From Linyphia triangularis (taxonomy: Eukaryota > Arthropoda > Arachnida > Araneae > Linyphiidae): a DNA stretch of 64,000 bases. Position numbers and translations under genes: made by a program. Positions within the stretch are counted from its first letter, which is position 1; every line of letters begins with the position of its first letter. Below are positions 35,801 to 46,626 of the stretch, piece by piece. The stretch covers positions 58,602,487 to 58,666,486 of the forward strand of contig OZ021727.1 in assembly GCA_963978545.1 (NCBI GenBank). The letters run 5' to 3'. Below the pieces are notes generated by a model. It was not told the origin of the DNA, ran no database searches, and was given only the letters and a program-made list of their open reading frames with translations.

Positions 35801-38800
35801 TTTTAATCGAACCATTTTTTAGTTTTAGTATTGTAAAGTAGTCTGAAGATAATAATTGAGAATTTTTCCATGTAATGCAAAATCTTTATTTACATTGATT
35901 TGTCGCTCAATTCCATAAATGATTGATTTTCTATATTAGGTCAGTTATGTTTTAATTTCAAAAACCTTTCAAAGTTTCTCTACTTTCAGGGTTTCCGCGC
36001 ATATGGAAAGTCAGGGAAAATCATGGAAAGTCATGAATTTAGACATAGGGTAAATTTTGTCATGGAAAGTCATGGATTTTGAACAAAAAAAGCCTAAAAG
36101 TCATGGAAAAACAGTGAATTGCATGGATTCCAAAAAATCTTACGCAAAATCACGTGACTATGACGTCATAAACGCCATGATGGCGATTCGTTGTTACTTC
36201 GACGATTCATAGATTCATCTGCGTTTTTATTTACTTTATTGATAGAAACAACTGTTACAGTTAAAAACTCCGGCCAATGAAAAGAATTTCTGAACTCCAA
36301 ACTTGTGACATCACACAAGTAGGTCTCGGTGAATAAAAAATTCATAATGTAAGAACTGAAGTAAATTAATTTCATAATCTTTACTTTTGGTTTGACTCCG
36401 TAGGCTCTGGTTTACATTGTTGATACCAAAACATTTGATTATTTAATTTACTTATATTTTCTTATTCCTTCTTCAAATATTTACTTATTATTAAAGATTG
36501 ATTAGCTTTTTTAACACCTGAAATATCAAAAAATGGAAAATTATTTTTCTCTGTTTCTTCTGGTTTTGACGTATCTTCGTTACTGATTATATGGTGAGTA
36601 CCTATTCCTCTGCATTTATTGGAAAAGTCTCTTGTAGATATCTAGGGTGGCGACAGAACAGGGAATTTCACTATTCTGGAAAAATAAAGGAATTGCGTAA
36701 AATTTGAACTAGCTAACGCGCTTCATTTTAAGTGATTATCATCTCAACGCAAGCGGTGCCGCTCCATTATTCTGCCGACAGTCACTTACGCTTGCCTTTC
36801 GTATAACTTTAATCTGACTGAATCCTTTACTAGAATGATTATTTTTAAACTTGTTTTTTGTCAACAGTGTATAAGAACCCTAATTATTTACGTATTATTT
36901 CTGTTAGATTTTTATTTATTCTATAACTTGGCAGCGCGGCAGCTCGCATCCATATTGTTAAAAAGAAATTCTTCGACTTCAATCTAACTGCATCCTTTAC
37001 AAACATGAATATTTTTCTTCTTGCCTTGTGTTTTCTGTTAACAGAATATATTAGAAGCCTAAATTCCTTAATATTTCAAATTGATTCCACCAGATTTTTT
37101 TTCGGTTTTATTTACCCTTAATAGCTCTGTTACACACCTCGCTCTGTTTTAAACACCTTTACTGTATTATTTTTCTATGCTTAGTTTACTTACATGAAAC
37201 GAGGATTTTTTACTCAATATAAAACTTATAGTAATCATTTTACAATCGTATACAATAATTTATTTACTATGTTGCGTTAGTAAAATTTACTATGTTGCGT
37301 TAGTAAAATAATAAAATTTTCGAGTCAGGTTCAATGTTTTTAATGCGATTTCTTGAGTCATGGAAAATCATTTGCTTCAGTCATGGAAAGTCATGAAAAG
37401 TCAGGGATTTGGGACATTTAAGATTGGCGGAAACCCTGTACTTTAGACATACATTTTTTGAACTTCTAAAATATTCTAAAATAAAATAATTTTTTATTAA
37501 ATTTTTCTAAAAAATATTTGAGAAATAAATACACATTTCTAAGCTTGTGACTAATAAAATGTATTTAAATTTTTTTTCAAATATTTTTCTGAAAGTAAAA
37601 TTTGATTTATATTTCAGCAACCGTGTGATCATGGAGGCTGAAGCAGAGGCCGAGGCCATCAGAGTGAGTCATAAATGAGTAGTGTTATATTTTATTCATT
37701 CAATTCAGAATTTTGCTCGAAACCTTACAATTCAAATCTTACTTTTTGGGAAATTATAATTTACGTTCCATAATTTATTTGATTTAGTTGAAATATTTGC
37801 AGTTTTTCCATAATGTTTATTTCATTAATTTTAACTTGTATTTTATGTTGCTATATCAAATGCTACTTGCTTCTAAGGATCTCAGATTTTATTTTATTTT
37901 GGATATAGCTAAAGGGAGAAGCTGAAGCTTTTGCTATTGAAGCCAAAGCTAAGGCTGAAGCTGAACAAATGGCAAAGAAGGCTGATGCGTTTAGAGAGTA
38001 TAAAGATGCTGCTATGGTTGACATGTTCTTGGAAACCCTTCCAAAGGTAAATGCTCCTTAATTTTTGTTTAAATATTTTTATTTTTCAAATTTATAAGTC
38101 CATTTTCTAATTAGTATGATTTATTCCAATGTGGTGGCTGGTCTGAAACTTCTGAAAACCAAAATGTATCCTAATATTTCTAATCGAAGCTTAACTGTTT
38201 TACAAATAAGTTTTTAAAATTGTTGGCTCAAGTACTGAAGATTTATATACAGGGTTCCCACAGTCATTAAAAGTGCATAAGATTTTTGAACTTGTCAAGT
38301 ACTTGAAAATGCTCAGAGGTGCTTAAAAGTCTTTGAAAATGCTCAGAGGTGCTTAAAAGTCTTTGAAAATGCTCAGAAGTGCTTAAAAGTCCTTGAAAAT
38401 GCTCAGAGGTGCTTAAAAGTCCTTAAAAATGCTTAGAGGTCCTTAAAATTTTTTAATTTTTGTGTATGTTGTGTGCCTAATTGCAAAATTTATAAAAAAA
38501 TACTTCTCAGACTTGCTATTCTCGTGTGAACGCCACTTATCTGCACCATATCGGAATTCTCTGACAAATTTGTAATACGCATGCACCAACTTGTAACTTT
38601 TTTAGTAGAATATATTTTATTAAAAATTTATGTTGAGACATGATGCCTGAAAGCAAATTTTCAAAGGTCCTTAAAAACATTAATTAGGTTCTGAAAAGTC
38701 ATTGATTTTTGTTCTGTGATTTGAGTAGGAACCTTGATATAGTATATTTTATATTGAATAAATACATTATATTGAGCTGTTTAATTTAAAGGCTGAGTGG

Positions 38801-41800
38801 TATACAAGAGAAATTTGATGCCTAGTACCATTCCTGAAGTATTGGAATGATATTAGCAACTTTGGTATGCCCTCAAATACAACTTTCTATTGTTATTTTA
38901 AAGGTATCAGATCTTAAAGAGTTTACTATGACTATTTCAGAGTTGAATAGTTAAAATATGCCCTATTTATATTGCATTTATACAGGTTCTACAAGTTGTT
39001 AAAAATGAAATTGCAATGGCATTTTATTCTATTTCATAAAGTTCTTCAAAATTGTCTATAAACTTAGATGAGTGTACTAGTAGAAATTTTTGTATTTTAT
39101 AATTTTTAATTTTTGCTTTTTTTGTGTTGCTTTTTGTGTGTGCTTGTTTTAACAAATTTTAAAGCCATGCCCAGCAAGATTACAATATAGTTTGAAGTTT
39201 AATATTTTTTTTTCCTCTCTGAAATTTTCAACTTGTATGCACTTGCAAGAAATTTAAGGGACAAATATTTATATTCATTGCTTAACAAACTTAATTTTTT
39301 TTTGGTGATTAACCTTGATTTGCTATAGTGACCAATCAATCACGGAAATTATTTGTTTCACTGTTCGAAACATTTTAAGTAACCATACCAACATATGTTT
39401 GTATTTTTCCATCCTTATGTTTACTATTGTTTATAAAATATATTTTTCTCTTTGTAGTTGGTAACCAATTGTTTATATTCAGGGTTTTCCCAGTCATTTG
39501 AAAGTCATTAAAAGTGTTTAATATTTTTAAACTTGTTTCCAAGGCCTTAAAAGTACTTGAAAATGCTTACAGTTCCCTAAAAGTCCTTAATTTTTGCTGA
39601 TGTTGTGTGCCCAAATGTAATATTTATAAAAATTTAACTCTTATTTGCTTATTCTCTCAAGACCACCACTTACCTGCTCGCCTCCGGAATTGCCTGGTAT
39701 ATTTGTATTTCACATACATTAACTTATACATCATTTGATTTTTTAGCAGAAGCATTTTACTACTATTCCAGAAAAGTGCACATTTAATGTGCTATGGACA
39801 AAGTACAGTGCATATGAAAAATGGATTTCAACATCATCAAAGTCTGTTCATAAGGCAAAATGCAAATTGTGCATAAAAATTTTGGTATTAGCACTAGTTT
39901 GATTTTAGCGAAGCAGCTGTAAAATCACACATTAAAGAGATGCCTGAAATTTTTTTTCCGAAGGTCCTTAAAAATATTACTTGGGCCCTTAAAAGCCTTT
40001 GAAAAGTCATTGATTTTCATTCTGTGATTCATTGGGAACCCTGAATTTTGATTTTTCATAGAAAGGATATCTTTCCCATTGTTTTCATCAGTTACCACAT
40101 TCTTTGTGTATTTTAAACAAATATTGCTATTAGAAATGTTAACCCAACAAGTACTTCTCTTAAATATTCTTAATTATTTATGTGTTTTAGCTGCAAGATA
40201 TTTTTAGAAATCCTTGTTGCCATCCCTGTATTTCACTTTAGATTTTGACTAGATCATATTTCAGTGGCTTCATAGGGAATCTTCTTATCTTTTACTTTTG
40301 TTGTATACTTTTCTGTGGTTTTAAATATGATTGAATATCTATCTGTTCACAGTTATGGTACATTTTGCTATTACGAATAGAAACATGGTATTAAAATCTG
40401 GTATGGGTTAACTATCAAGATCATGCTAAGCATCAGGTTCTACTATTCAGTATGTATATGTAAAAAATCTAATAATAATACTAAAATGACAGGAGTGGAA
40501 TAACCTCTCAATTTTAATAACACAAGATAAACTTCACAGAACTTGCTCTTGATATCATAAAACTTTTTAGATTTTAGAGGGCAAGACTAGAGAAAATTAC
40601 AGCTTAATTTTTTTTCATTTATGAATCAGTTCTAACATATATACAGGAGAGAAAAGAGGAGGAAGGTGTGAATTATTTCACTGCCTTTATTTGTAGTTGA
40701 TCTGTATTGTTATTTTTCACCTTGTACCTTGTGTTTGAAGGTAGCTGCAGAGGTCTCAGCACCCCTATCTCAATGCAGGAAAGTGACAATGATTTCCTCT
40801 GGCAAAAGTGAGATTGGAGCGAGTAAACTCACTGGAGAAGTGATGGATATTATTTCAAAAGTACCACAAGTTGTCAGCCAATTGACCGGAGTGAACATCA
40901 CTCATGTAAGTGCTTTTGTTTAAATTTTTATGCTAATTTAATTTATAACAAATGACGTTTCTTAACAGTTGGTATGTATATTTAAAATATTAGATTCTTT
41001 TATTTAATTTTATCCTCAGAATGAATACATTTTTAAATTGAGTAATTATGAACTGGATTTCCAGACGGATGTTTTTGTCTTTTTTTAAAAAAGTCAAATT
41101 TTCCTACTTTTATGATAATGACCATGTAATTTGTCTCAAAATGTGTTCAAATTTGAGTATTGAATTATTTTTAACCTTTTAAAAATGTCAATGCAAATAT
41201 GCCTTTTTAATATTTGAATATGTGAAAGGAATTCTTGCATCAAAATAATTTGATACATATTTGTATTATGCATGCCTGAAAGATTCCTAGCTACCTAGTC
41301 ATGCATTGTCATGGAAACTGAGTGCAATGCATGATGTGATCTCCTGTTTCTACCATATTGCTGGTGTGGAGTAACAATGATGCAACTGTGAAAGTAGGAA
41401 TTTTACAACAAATGGGAAAACCAAATTGATTGCACTATAAACTTAGTGACACCTATCAACTTGGAAGTGGCGTAATTTTGTTTTAATAAGTGTTGCAGTT
41501 ACTTTGTTTTGCTCGATGCGCTAGGTTTTAATTGACACAATCGAGACCTTAAATCAGTTTTGGCAAATTTTGCAGTTGCATCATGATTTTAGCATAAGAG
41601 TAATATGAATTTTCCTCGTAAGTTCTTATGATTTTTTTTATTATAAATGATATAAAATTGATTAAACATTCTGGATTAGCATTGTTGAGGTGCATCATTT
41701 TGCATTGAAAGTGTTTATTTTTTTTCCTTTTACCTCTCATTGCCGTTTTTCCTGTTATGTTAATTTGTCGAATTTTCTTTAATGACTTCTTATGATGAAC

Positions 41801-41877
41801 AGCATTTGAGTTAAATAATTTTATTCTCTAATTTAATTTTTTCTTAGTCAATGAAGTTGGCACAGGCTGCAATGTGA
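17762..41877 (+). CDS. Flo1: flotillin-1 (reggie-2), complete, 12 coding exons
   Basis: Exons: 17762-17810, 20949-21024, 24779-24869, 27340-27483, 29808-29927, 31883-31978, 35118-35237, 35332-35546, 37618-37663, 37909-38046, 40741-40905 and 41848-41877. They sum to 1,290 nt (429 residues plus stop), close to the 427 of human FLOT1. All introns are GT-AG and every junction keeps phase. Residues ~5-190 are the SPFH/PHB domain, with hallmark segments [29 protein letters not shown] and [11 protein letters not shown]. Residues ~190-365 are the Ala/Glu-rich coiled-coil flotillin domain ([10 protein letters not shown]). The end carries the conserved TGEVMDI region. Flotillins are membrane-inserted scaffolds of raft microdomains acting in endocytosis and signalling. 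There is no signal peptide. The position of human Cys34 is Val36 here, but a Cys18-Cys19 pair is present. Confidence 0.97.
17811..20948 (+). other. flotillin intron 1
   Basis: 3.1 kb, AT-rich, containing the TA-flanked MITE at 19,588-20,314. No nested gene was seen. Confidence 0.8.
19588..20314. mobile_element. Tc1/mariner-type MITE, 727 bp
   Basis: Perfect 13-bp terminal inverted repeats AGGGGACTTGGTA (19,588-19,600) and TACCAAGTCCCCT (20,302-20,314) are each bordered by TA (19,586-19,587 and 20,315-20,316). The interior is AT-rich with homopolymers and no transposase, so it is non-autonomous. The TA duplication fits the Tc1/mariner superfamily. Confidence 0.85.
20949..21024 (+). CDS. Flo1: flotillin-1 exon 2
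   Basis: Acceptor ttctcag, donor gtaatt. Encodes [20 protein letters not shown] and the start of the next segment. Confidence 0.95.
21730..22180 (+). repeat. dispersed repeat family R1, plus-oriented copy
   Basis: It contains a near-palindrome tacccatatgtatacataggg, a T run, then gcatttctctacgttttgg and gacctacgatattcaaattt. The same order and wording appear on the minus strand at 62,800-63,410. It lies in flotillin intron 2. Its class is unknown. Confidence 0.85.
22480..24295. mobile_element. 1.8-kb foldback element (giant imperfect palindrome)
   Basis: The ends are taaaccagggttggcatggt (left) and the complementary accatgccaaccctgattta (right, to 24,295). The left arm (about 22,560-23,130) is the diverged reverse complement of 23,255-23,700 and 24,140-24,230. 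The right arm has an extra ~440 bases (23,700-24,140). The CAGGGTT-type terminus recalls hAT elements, but I found no clear 8-bp target duplication. It lies in flotillin intron 2. Confidence 0.8.
24779..24869 (+). CDS. Flo1: flotillin-1 exon 3
   Basis: Acceptor tttttag, donor gtaaat. Encodes [16 protein letters not shown] followed by [11 protein letters not shown]. Confidence 0.95.
25283..25321 (+). promoter_or_regulatory. heat-shock-element-like cluster in the solo LTR
   Basis: GAAgaTTCgcGAA at 25,309-25,321 is a perfect three-unit nGAAn array. GAAaaTTC at 25,283-25,290 and GAAtTTC at 25,294-25,300 precede it. The array ends 13 bases before the TATA box. Binding by HSF is inference. Confidence 0.5.
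25335..25341 (+). promoter_or_regulatory. TATA box of the solo LTR
   Basis: TATATAA followed by ggccagtcggg, giving a plausible RNA start 25-30 bases downstream. Confidence 0.6.
26050..26560 (+). repeat. dispersed repeat family R2, copy in flotillin intron 3
   Basis: Begins ggtggtgacagaaccgggaat and holds two internal copies of cttcaatcctactgcattc-like sequence. A related stretch occurs at 36,645-37,130 within intron 8. Class unknown. Confidence 0.75.
26742..26765 (+). repeat. poly(A) tract
   Basis: A run following aattaaataaagaatt, resembling the 3' end of a retroposed transcript. No recognisable body. Confidence 0.6.
27340..27483 (+). CDS. Flo1: flotillin-1 exon 4
   Basis: Acceptor tgattag, donor gtatgt, phase 0 at both ends. 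Encodes [20 protein letters not shown] through [10 protein letters not shown], core of the SPFH domain. Confidence 0.96.
27808..28955. mobile_element. non-autonomous DNA transposon, ~1.15 kb
   Basis: The left end CATGTTTCGTACATTT and right end AAGTGTACGAACCATG are imperfect inverted repeats, with TTGAA on each side. Both ends carry cttgaaaagtg(t/c)ttga subrepeats. The interior has no transposase. It lies in flotillin intron 4. The superfamily is uncertain. Confidence 0.55.
29061..29377. mobile_element. hAT-like MITE, 317 bp (family with 38,250 and 39,480)
   Basis: Starts CAGGGTTCC and ends GGGAACCCTG. The interior has gtcattaaaagtgtttaata and ttctgtgatttgagtgggaac, shared with the two copies in intron 10. 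Flanking 8-mers do not match well, so the target duplication has decayed or the ends are misplaced. Confidence 0.75.
29808..29927 (+). CDS. Flo1: flotillin-1 exon 5
   Basis: Acceptor tatatag, donor gtatgt. Encodes [20 protein letters not shown] and the [13 protein letters not shown] end. Confidence 0.96.
31440..31665. repeat. inverted repeat with ~85-bp arms in flotillin intron 5
   Basis: The inner 20 bases are perfect (31,525-31,544 against 31,557-31,576, 12-base loop). The arms extend outward with roughly 80 percent identity (acaatgttta-tttt-ctagttgaaggct present in both). Short ORFs on opposite strands here are mirror translations of the arms. Confidence 0.88.
31883..31978 (+). CDS. Flo1: flotillin-1 exon 6
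   Basis: Acceptor taattag, donor gtttgt. Encodes [19 protein letters not shown] and an Ala/Glu-rich start of the coiled coil. Confidence 0.95.
32505..35025. mobile_element. ~2.5-kb element with long (~330-bp) terminal inverted repeats
   Basis: 32,520-32,835 is the diverged reverse complement of 34,685-35,010 (shared: gtaatagtg(t/c)ggaaaagttgtc, gtaagtgtgcaaaatcttac). The inner part has only short degenerate ORFs (33,291-33,512, 34,283-34,522) that I cannot assign. It lies in flotillin intron 6 and ends about 90 bases before exon 7. Confidence 0.75.
33000..33240 (+). repeat. dispersed repeat family R3, plus copy
   Basis: Reads from gacacggcttaggaccccc to gtcaactgggggcccccat. Its reverse complement, diverged, occurs at 49,855-50,100. 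This copy is nested in the long-inverted-repeat element of intron 6. Confidence 0.75.
35118..35237 (+). CDS. Flo1: flotillin-1 exon 7
   Basis: Acceptor ctgttag, donor gtaaga. Encodes [20 protein letters not shown] and [16 protein letters not shown]. Confidence 0.96.
35332..35546 (+). CDS. Flo1: flotillin-1 exon 8
   Basis: Acceptor gttttag, donor gtagct. The longest exon; encodes the Gln/Glu-rich coiled coil, with [18 protein letters not shown] at the end, and stops after two bases of a codon. Confidence 0.96.
35987..37438. mobile_element. hAT-like element, 1,452 bp, in flotillin intron 8
   Basis: The 12-bp terminal inverted repeats CAGGGTTTCCGC and GCGGAAACCCTG are flanked by TACTTT on both sides (35,981-35,986 and 37,439-37,444). 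The subterminal region repeats atggaaagtcatgga several times. It carries repeat R2 inside and no transposase frame. The visible duplication is 6 bp, shorter than the 8 typical of hAT. Confidence 0.75.
37618..37663 (+). CDS. Flo1: flotillin-1 exon 9
   Basis: Acceptor atttcag, donor gtgagt. A 46-nt exon encoding [15 protein letters not shown]. It restores phase 0. Confidence 0.93.
37909..38046 (+). CDS. Flo1: flotillin-1 exon 10
   Basis: Acceptor gatatag, donor gtaaat. Encodes [20 protein letters not shown] and the segment ending FLETLPK. Confidence 0.96.
38250..38736. mobile_element. hAT-like MITE, 487 bp
   Basis: Begins CAGGGTTCCCACAGTCATT and ends GAGTAGGAACCTTG. Shares its interior with 29,061-29,377. 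It carries an internal 30-bp tandem expansion. Confidence 0.75.
38303..38452 (+). repeat. 30-bp tandem repeat, five units
   Basis: The unit ttgaaaatgctcagaggtgc (+ttaaaagtct) starts at 38,303, 38,333, 38,363, 38,393 and 38,423. It is an expansion of a segment present once in the sister copies. Confidence 0.93.
39480..40043. mobile_element. hAT-like element, 564 bp, with a BED-finger-like relic
   Basis: Ends CAGGGTTTTCCC and GGGAACCCTG, same family as 29,061 and 38,250. The middle (39,785-39,930) translates on the plus strand to a segment with [20 protein letters not shown], followed by decayed sequence. It resembles the zinc finger that opens many hAT transposases. This copy may therefore be closer to the parent element. 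Inference from a short motif only. Confidence 0.65.
40741..40905 (+). CDS. Flo1: flotillin-1 exon 11
   Basis: Acceptor tttgaag, donor gtaagt. Encodes [20 protein letters not shown] and [20 protein letters not shown]. Confidence 0.95.
41848..41877 (+). CDS. Flo1: flotillin-1 exon 12 (stop codon)
   Basis: Acceptor ttcttag; encodes SMKLAQAAM and TGA. The C-terminus is short, as in other flotillin-1 proteins. Confidence 0.85.
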   Translation, partial: SMKLAQAAM

Positions 41878-44240
41878 AGATGAGTTGCTGGCAAAATTTT
41901 TCTCTTTGAAGTTTAATTTTTCTTTATTGTAAAATTGAATATGTTGTAAATTGTGTGCTCTTGTCTTGTGTAAATATTACTAATACAGCAGATCTTTACT
42001 GTGCTTACACATACAGTTTTAAAATGTACCAGTATATGCTCAGTATTACTTTTGTAAGCTTATAACTTTTTGTATGACTGGAGCAATTTGTTCCAACTTA
42101 TAATTTGTGCCTTCTTTCATGACATTTTAAATTCAGTACAATTCATTGTTTCACTCATACAAATAATATTTTTTTGCCTATATCTTATCATCTTGCATTA
42201 CACATTTTAATATTGCACCTGAGAGATTACAAGAACTTTTGAATTTAATGTATTTTGTACATCCTTTACCACATTTGTATAATTGTATGTTTCAAAACTT
42301 TGTGTTTTTATATTTCTTAATATGTAGTATGGTTATTGATATTAACCAATATCATCTGTAATGTATTTGAAAGCAGCCAGTAAGTACACTTTCAGAGTTA
42401 GTGTATTAAATTATATTATTTAGATGATATTTAATTAATTTTTGTTATTAAGTGTAGAAGTTATAAGGTTATACTACTACAATTGGTACTTAAAACTGAA
42501 TATATATTTTTTTTAATTAGTTTTGTTCCAAATGTTGAAATTGTTTGTTGAATTGATATTGAGTCATTCTCTTTAATTATATATTTATTTTCAGCAAGTT
42601 ATTTTATTAAACAATTATTTTTGTATTCCCTATAAAATTTTATTTTATTTTAAAGGCTTGTATGATTCCTGAGTTTAATAAAATGCATGTTCCAGTTTTA
42701 TCTAATCAATATAATTCCACTCTCACAATAATAACTTACCAATTCTTTCATGAAAGAATTTGGCACATCAAGTTATTGTGAAATTATTTTAATTTTTAGT
42801 TGGCTGCAAAATATTGAACAGCATCTTATTTCTTAATTAGGTTTGAAATCATAGTATTTTATTATTTGTTACAAGTTTACCCATTGACAACCCCTGTAAA
42901 AAATTTCAAATACCATTGTACAAATTTTTGCTAAAGAATTGCTTTTGCCTAGTATTTCAAGTTTTTTTTAAACTTATAAATATTCTTGATAATTGATTCT
43001 TGTAAGTGTAGCATCTTAACATAGATATAGTTGGATAATTTGAAACTAGCTAAGCAATGTATATTTTAAAATGGAGACATAAAAGCTAATTTTTAAATTT
43101 AAAAACTCATGAGAAACTATTTCATCCAATATTTGACAGATATTTCTGTAGAAATAGAATACAATAAATGGTGCATATTATTTGTGAGATTAAATGAGAA
43201 ATGTCTTGTATATTATTTAAGCCCACCTATTGAACAAGTTTATATCTTTTGAATCTTATGTTTTAAGTTTTTGAAGTATTTATAAATTTGTAGGGTTAGA
43301 TGGTATTGCAATATTTTTTTATTTGTTTCTTTTACTAGTCTATTTGTTATGTTGAAATCGTATAAGGAATCTCTATAAAAAAAGCACATTTTGTATTTAT
43401 GTACACACAATATGTAAAAACACTTAAATAAGAATGGCATCCAATTTATCCAAACAAATTACCATAATTCATATGAAAAAATGCTCTAAAGTAAGGCTTT
43501 TATCACTTTCACTTTGCTAAATGTTCATCTGTTTTTATAATGCTGTTCTTCACATGAATTTATGGCATGTTTTATGATGAAAATATTCATCTAGAGCCTT
43601 TCAAATTTTTATACAATACATCTATTTTAAGAAATTGTTTAAAATACACTTTTACAAACATTATTGAGTTATTAATATTTTTGTTTCTTCCTCGTTCAAA
43701 ACTGATTTTGTTTCAGGAAAGTCACAAGAGTAGTTATTGATAATTTTAGAAATGAATTTAAACGTTAATAAAATAGTGTTCATTTTTATGTGATTGCTTT
43801 TTGCAAATGTGTAGTGATTATAAATTCTATAATGTAAAATCCAATAAGTTTAGAAATTAGTTTTCTTATCATATTAGTGTAGTTCTTTTTTGAATTTTAA
43901 AATTTCTAGATTGTTATTGATAGAGAATGGTGCACACATGCTACTTTAAATGCAAAGGCATTTTCTAATGTGTTTATACAACTCAGCTTCTGCTTTTGGA
44001 GTACCTGCAAATATTTAAAGGAATATTAAATCGTACCTGCAAATATATGAATGAACATAAAATATTTATCTTGTGTATAAATAAGCAAACATATGTTAAA
44101 CTATTTTGTATAAGCAATGTTTTGCCGCTAAGAAAGTGTATTGTAGCAATAGAAATGTATAGTCAGTGCCATAGTTAGTCCTTTGCTGAAATTCTTGATT
44201 TATGTGTTTTCAAATGAATAAAGCTTTACATCTTAACTTT
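41878..44240 (+). other. probable flotillin 3' UTR region
   Basis: Candidate AATAAA signals lie at 42,677-42,682, 43,163-43,168 and 44,217-44,222, the last followed by a GT-rich stretch. No ORF of interest. Which signal is used cannot be told from sequence. Confidence 0.4.
42723..42782. repeat. nested palindrome in the flotillin 3' region
   Basis: The perfect 20-base palindrome aattctttcatgaaagaatt (42,741-42,760) is nested in outer arms tcacaataataactt and aagttattgtga. The whole could form a ~60-base stem. Confidence 0.85.
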
Positions 44241-44287
44241 GTATTTCCATTCCATTGTTTTGGTGTATTTTTCCATCTACAAAGACA

Positions 44288-45035
44288 GTTAATATTCATA
44301 TAACAGAGCTGTCAACTTGTACGTATTATCCATACAATGTAAGGTTTTTTACTATTTTGTACGGTTCTACGAACAGCTAAAATCATATCGATTTCACGTT
44401 ATTTTTCGTATTTTCAAGAAAACTGTTTATTTTATATTTTTTCATTTTTATATTATTTAATAATTAGATGGCATTTAAATATGAGTAATGTGAAATTTTT
44501 TAGAATTTTCAGTATTAAGCCACATTTTTTTAACTTAAAGTTTTTGTTTTTGGAAAGAACTTTATGCATGTTTAAGTATTTTACACAATATTTCAAGTTT
44601 TACTCATGTAGAAATAACCCATCAAACACAAAAGCATACATAATTAATATTTCTGCATGTGATTAAACACTTTTTGAATTGTTCCACCTCTTTATATGTC
44701 CCCATTACAGTTCTTGTGTCATAAAGCATGTTATATGGGTGTAATGTAGACTAAATCATAAACCTAATCAAGGATTTCAATATAAAGTTTATATTTTATT
44801 TAGATTTCAATCCAGGTTAGTATTTTATATTCCGCTAAAGTGTTACAATGTATTATATTTTTGAGCAATTTCATATAATTTTTTTTTTTTTTTTCAGTTG
44901 CGTTTATAAATATTGACGCTATTTGTCTTTCTACGAGTCATAGGAATGCAAATATTAGTGCTGAAAAAATTGTACTAATTTGAAAATGCCAATGTTGGCA
45001 GGTATGATATAACATTAGTTAATATTCATATAACA
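44288..45035. repeat. 18-bp direct repeats bracketing ~712 bp
   Basis: gttaatattcatataaca occurs at 44,288-44,305 and 45,018-45,035 with unrelated flanks. This is what a target duplication looks like, but 18 bp is long and the insert shows no known element. Confidence 0.5.
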
Positions 45036-45594
45036 TTTATATTTCTTTCTTCGTTCATCATGACTCTTGAAGTATCAGTTATGTACTTTTAAAATTATAA
45101 CTAAATCCTCTCCATCCCTTTAATTTTCATGTAATTTTTTGTATCAAAATCACTGGACTAAACAAATAATTTTAACTTAATGTGAAGTATTCAATAATTA
45201 AGAAATTTAAAAATAGCAATTATGGCAATAGAATGGTAAGGTAAACGACTCATTTTGTGTAAATCTCTTGTTGGTAACCTGCTTGCATTTCTAATCTATT
45301 TACGAGAAGAAAAAGCGAAAATGTCCTGTACCTTATCCGGAGAATTTTCCGAAGTATTATTAGTTTTGTGTTATACAAGTTATCTTATTGATTTTAACAT
45401 TTTTCATAGTTAACTGGTGAATTTTAACTAACAAGTAGTAACATCTGAGTTTTTAAGAGACACATTTTTATTGGTACTACGACTACCTATTTAAATGTGT
45501 ATTACACTTGATTTTTGAGTTTATTTAAACTTCGCCTGTTTTGAAACATGCAGTAACATAGTAATTTTAGGAAGAAAATAATGATGGGAAAAAA

Positions 45595-46250
45595 AGGCTT
45601 AGTGAAGGTGACCTATGTGTCTTGAAATGATCTGTAACCTCCAAAAAAGTAGTTCAAGAGCTCAATTTGCATTTACAGGCATGACCAATCGCCATTTATG
45701 AGGGAACTTGAATAATGAAACATTTACGACTGAGTGGCAATTTCCAAACCACTTGTAACAGATGTTAATGCAAATAGTTGTCTACATTGGTGCTACAAGC
45801 ACAAATATTGCTCGATTCGCCTGAAAGCATGATGCTTGGTCAGGCAGATGTTCTTGAATTTTGACCAGGGAACTGGATGCCCAAAATATTTTAAGAATGA
45901 AAGTAATTTGCCTTGGTTTATGCAGCCATCTCATGTTATCCTGCAGGTCCTTTAGTAACCCTAAAGGAGAGATTAACTGGGAAGAACTATTTTCTAACTT
46001 TTAGCAGACTAGATCAATTTTTTATGCGACTGTTGTAATCTGAAGGAGATGTCATATTGTAATATTATGTTGTTGCTTTCAATAGACTTTCAAATCTTGG
46101 TATGATGCCATGAAGATATTTCAACCAAATATGCACAAGCTCTGCCTTTCTTATCAAGCCGCTGTGGTTAGACTTAGAAAAAATATCAAGGAATTTGTAT
46201 CCGCTCTCAGTATTTCTTTAGGAACTTTAATAATTTTGGCATATACAGTA
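45595..46250 (+). pseudogene. Tc1/mariner transposase relic
   Basis: One plus frame with several stops reads AISKPLVTDVNAN then LHWCYKHKYCS (45,737-45,825). It continues with ALVYAAISCYPAGPL and RLTGKNYF (near 45,915-46,000) and GDVIL, which match the Tc1 transposase pattern between the DNA-binding part and the catalytic DDE domain. A further frame near 46,150 keeps a PLW-like segment near the usual C-terminal part. Catalytic aspartates are not all recoverable. No terminal inverted repeats were found, so the element is old and inactive. Confidence 0.75.
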
Positions 46251-46626
46251 TTCCTTTAACCTTCATTTATGCCCAGTGAAAAAATTCTGGCAAATTCAGT
46301 TAGCAGTATTTTTTAAATGTGTTTCAACTTCATGTTATTCTTGAGTGTTTCTATTATTTTGATAACCCCCTATAGAATGGATTCTGTTGCTTTTGTAAAA
46401 GTTTCTAAGACAAATTAAGCAATTTATATAACTTTTGAGGTTTTGGAGTGTTGTGTGATGAGGAAATTCATTTTTCCTTGTTAATTGAGTTTTGCAGCTT
46501 ATTATTTTCAACTAGATGAAATTTATTCTTATTCTTTGAAAACACAAATTCATGTATTGTTTTATGATAATATGTACATCTGATCACAAATACTTTTTAT
46601 TTACACACTACGGTTCCAGCACCTTC

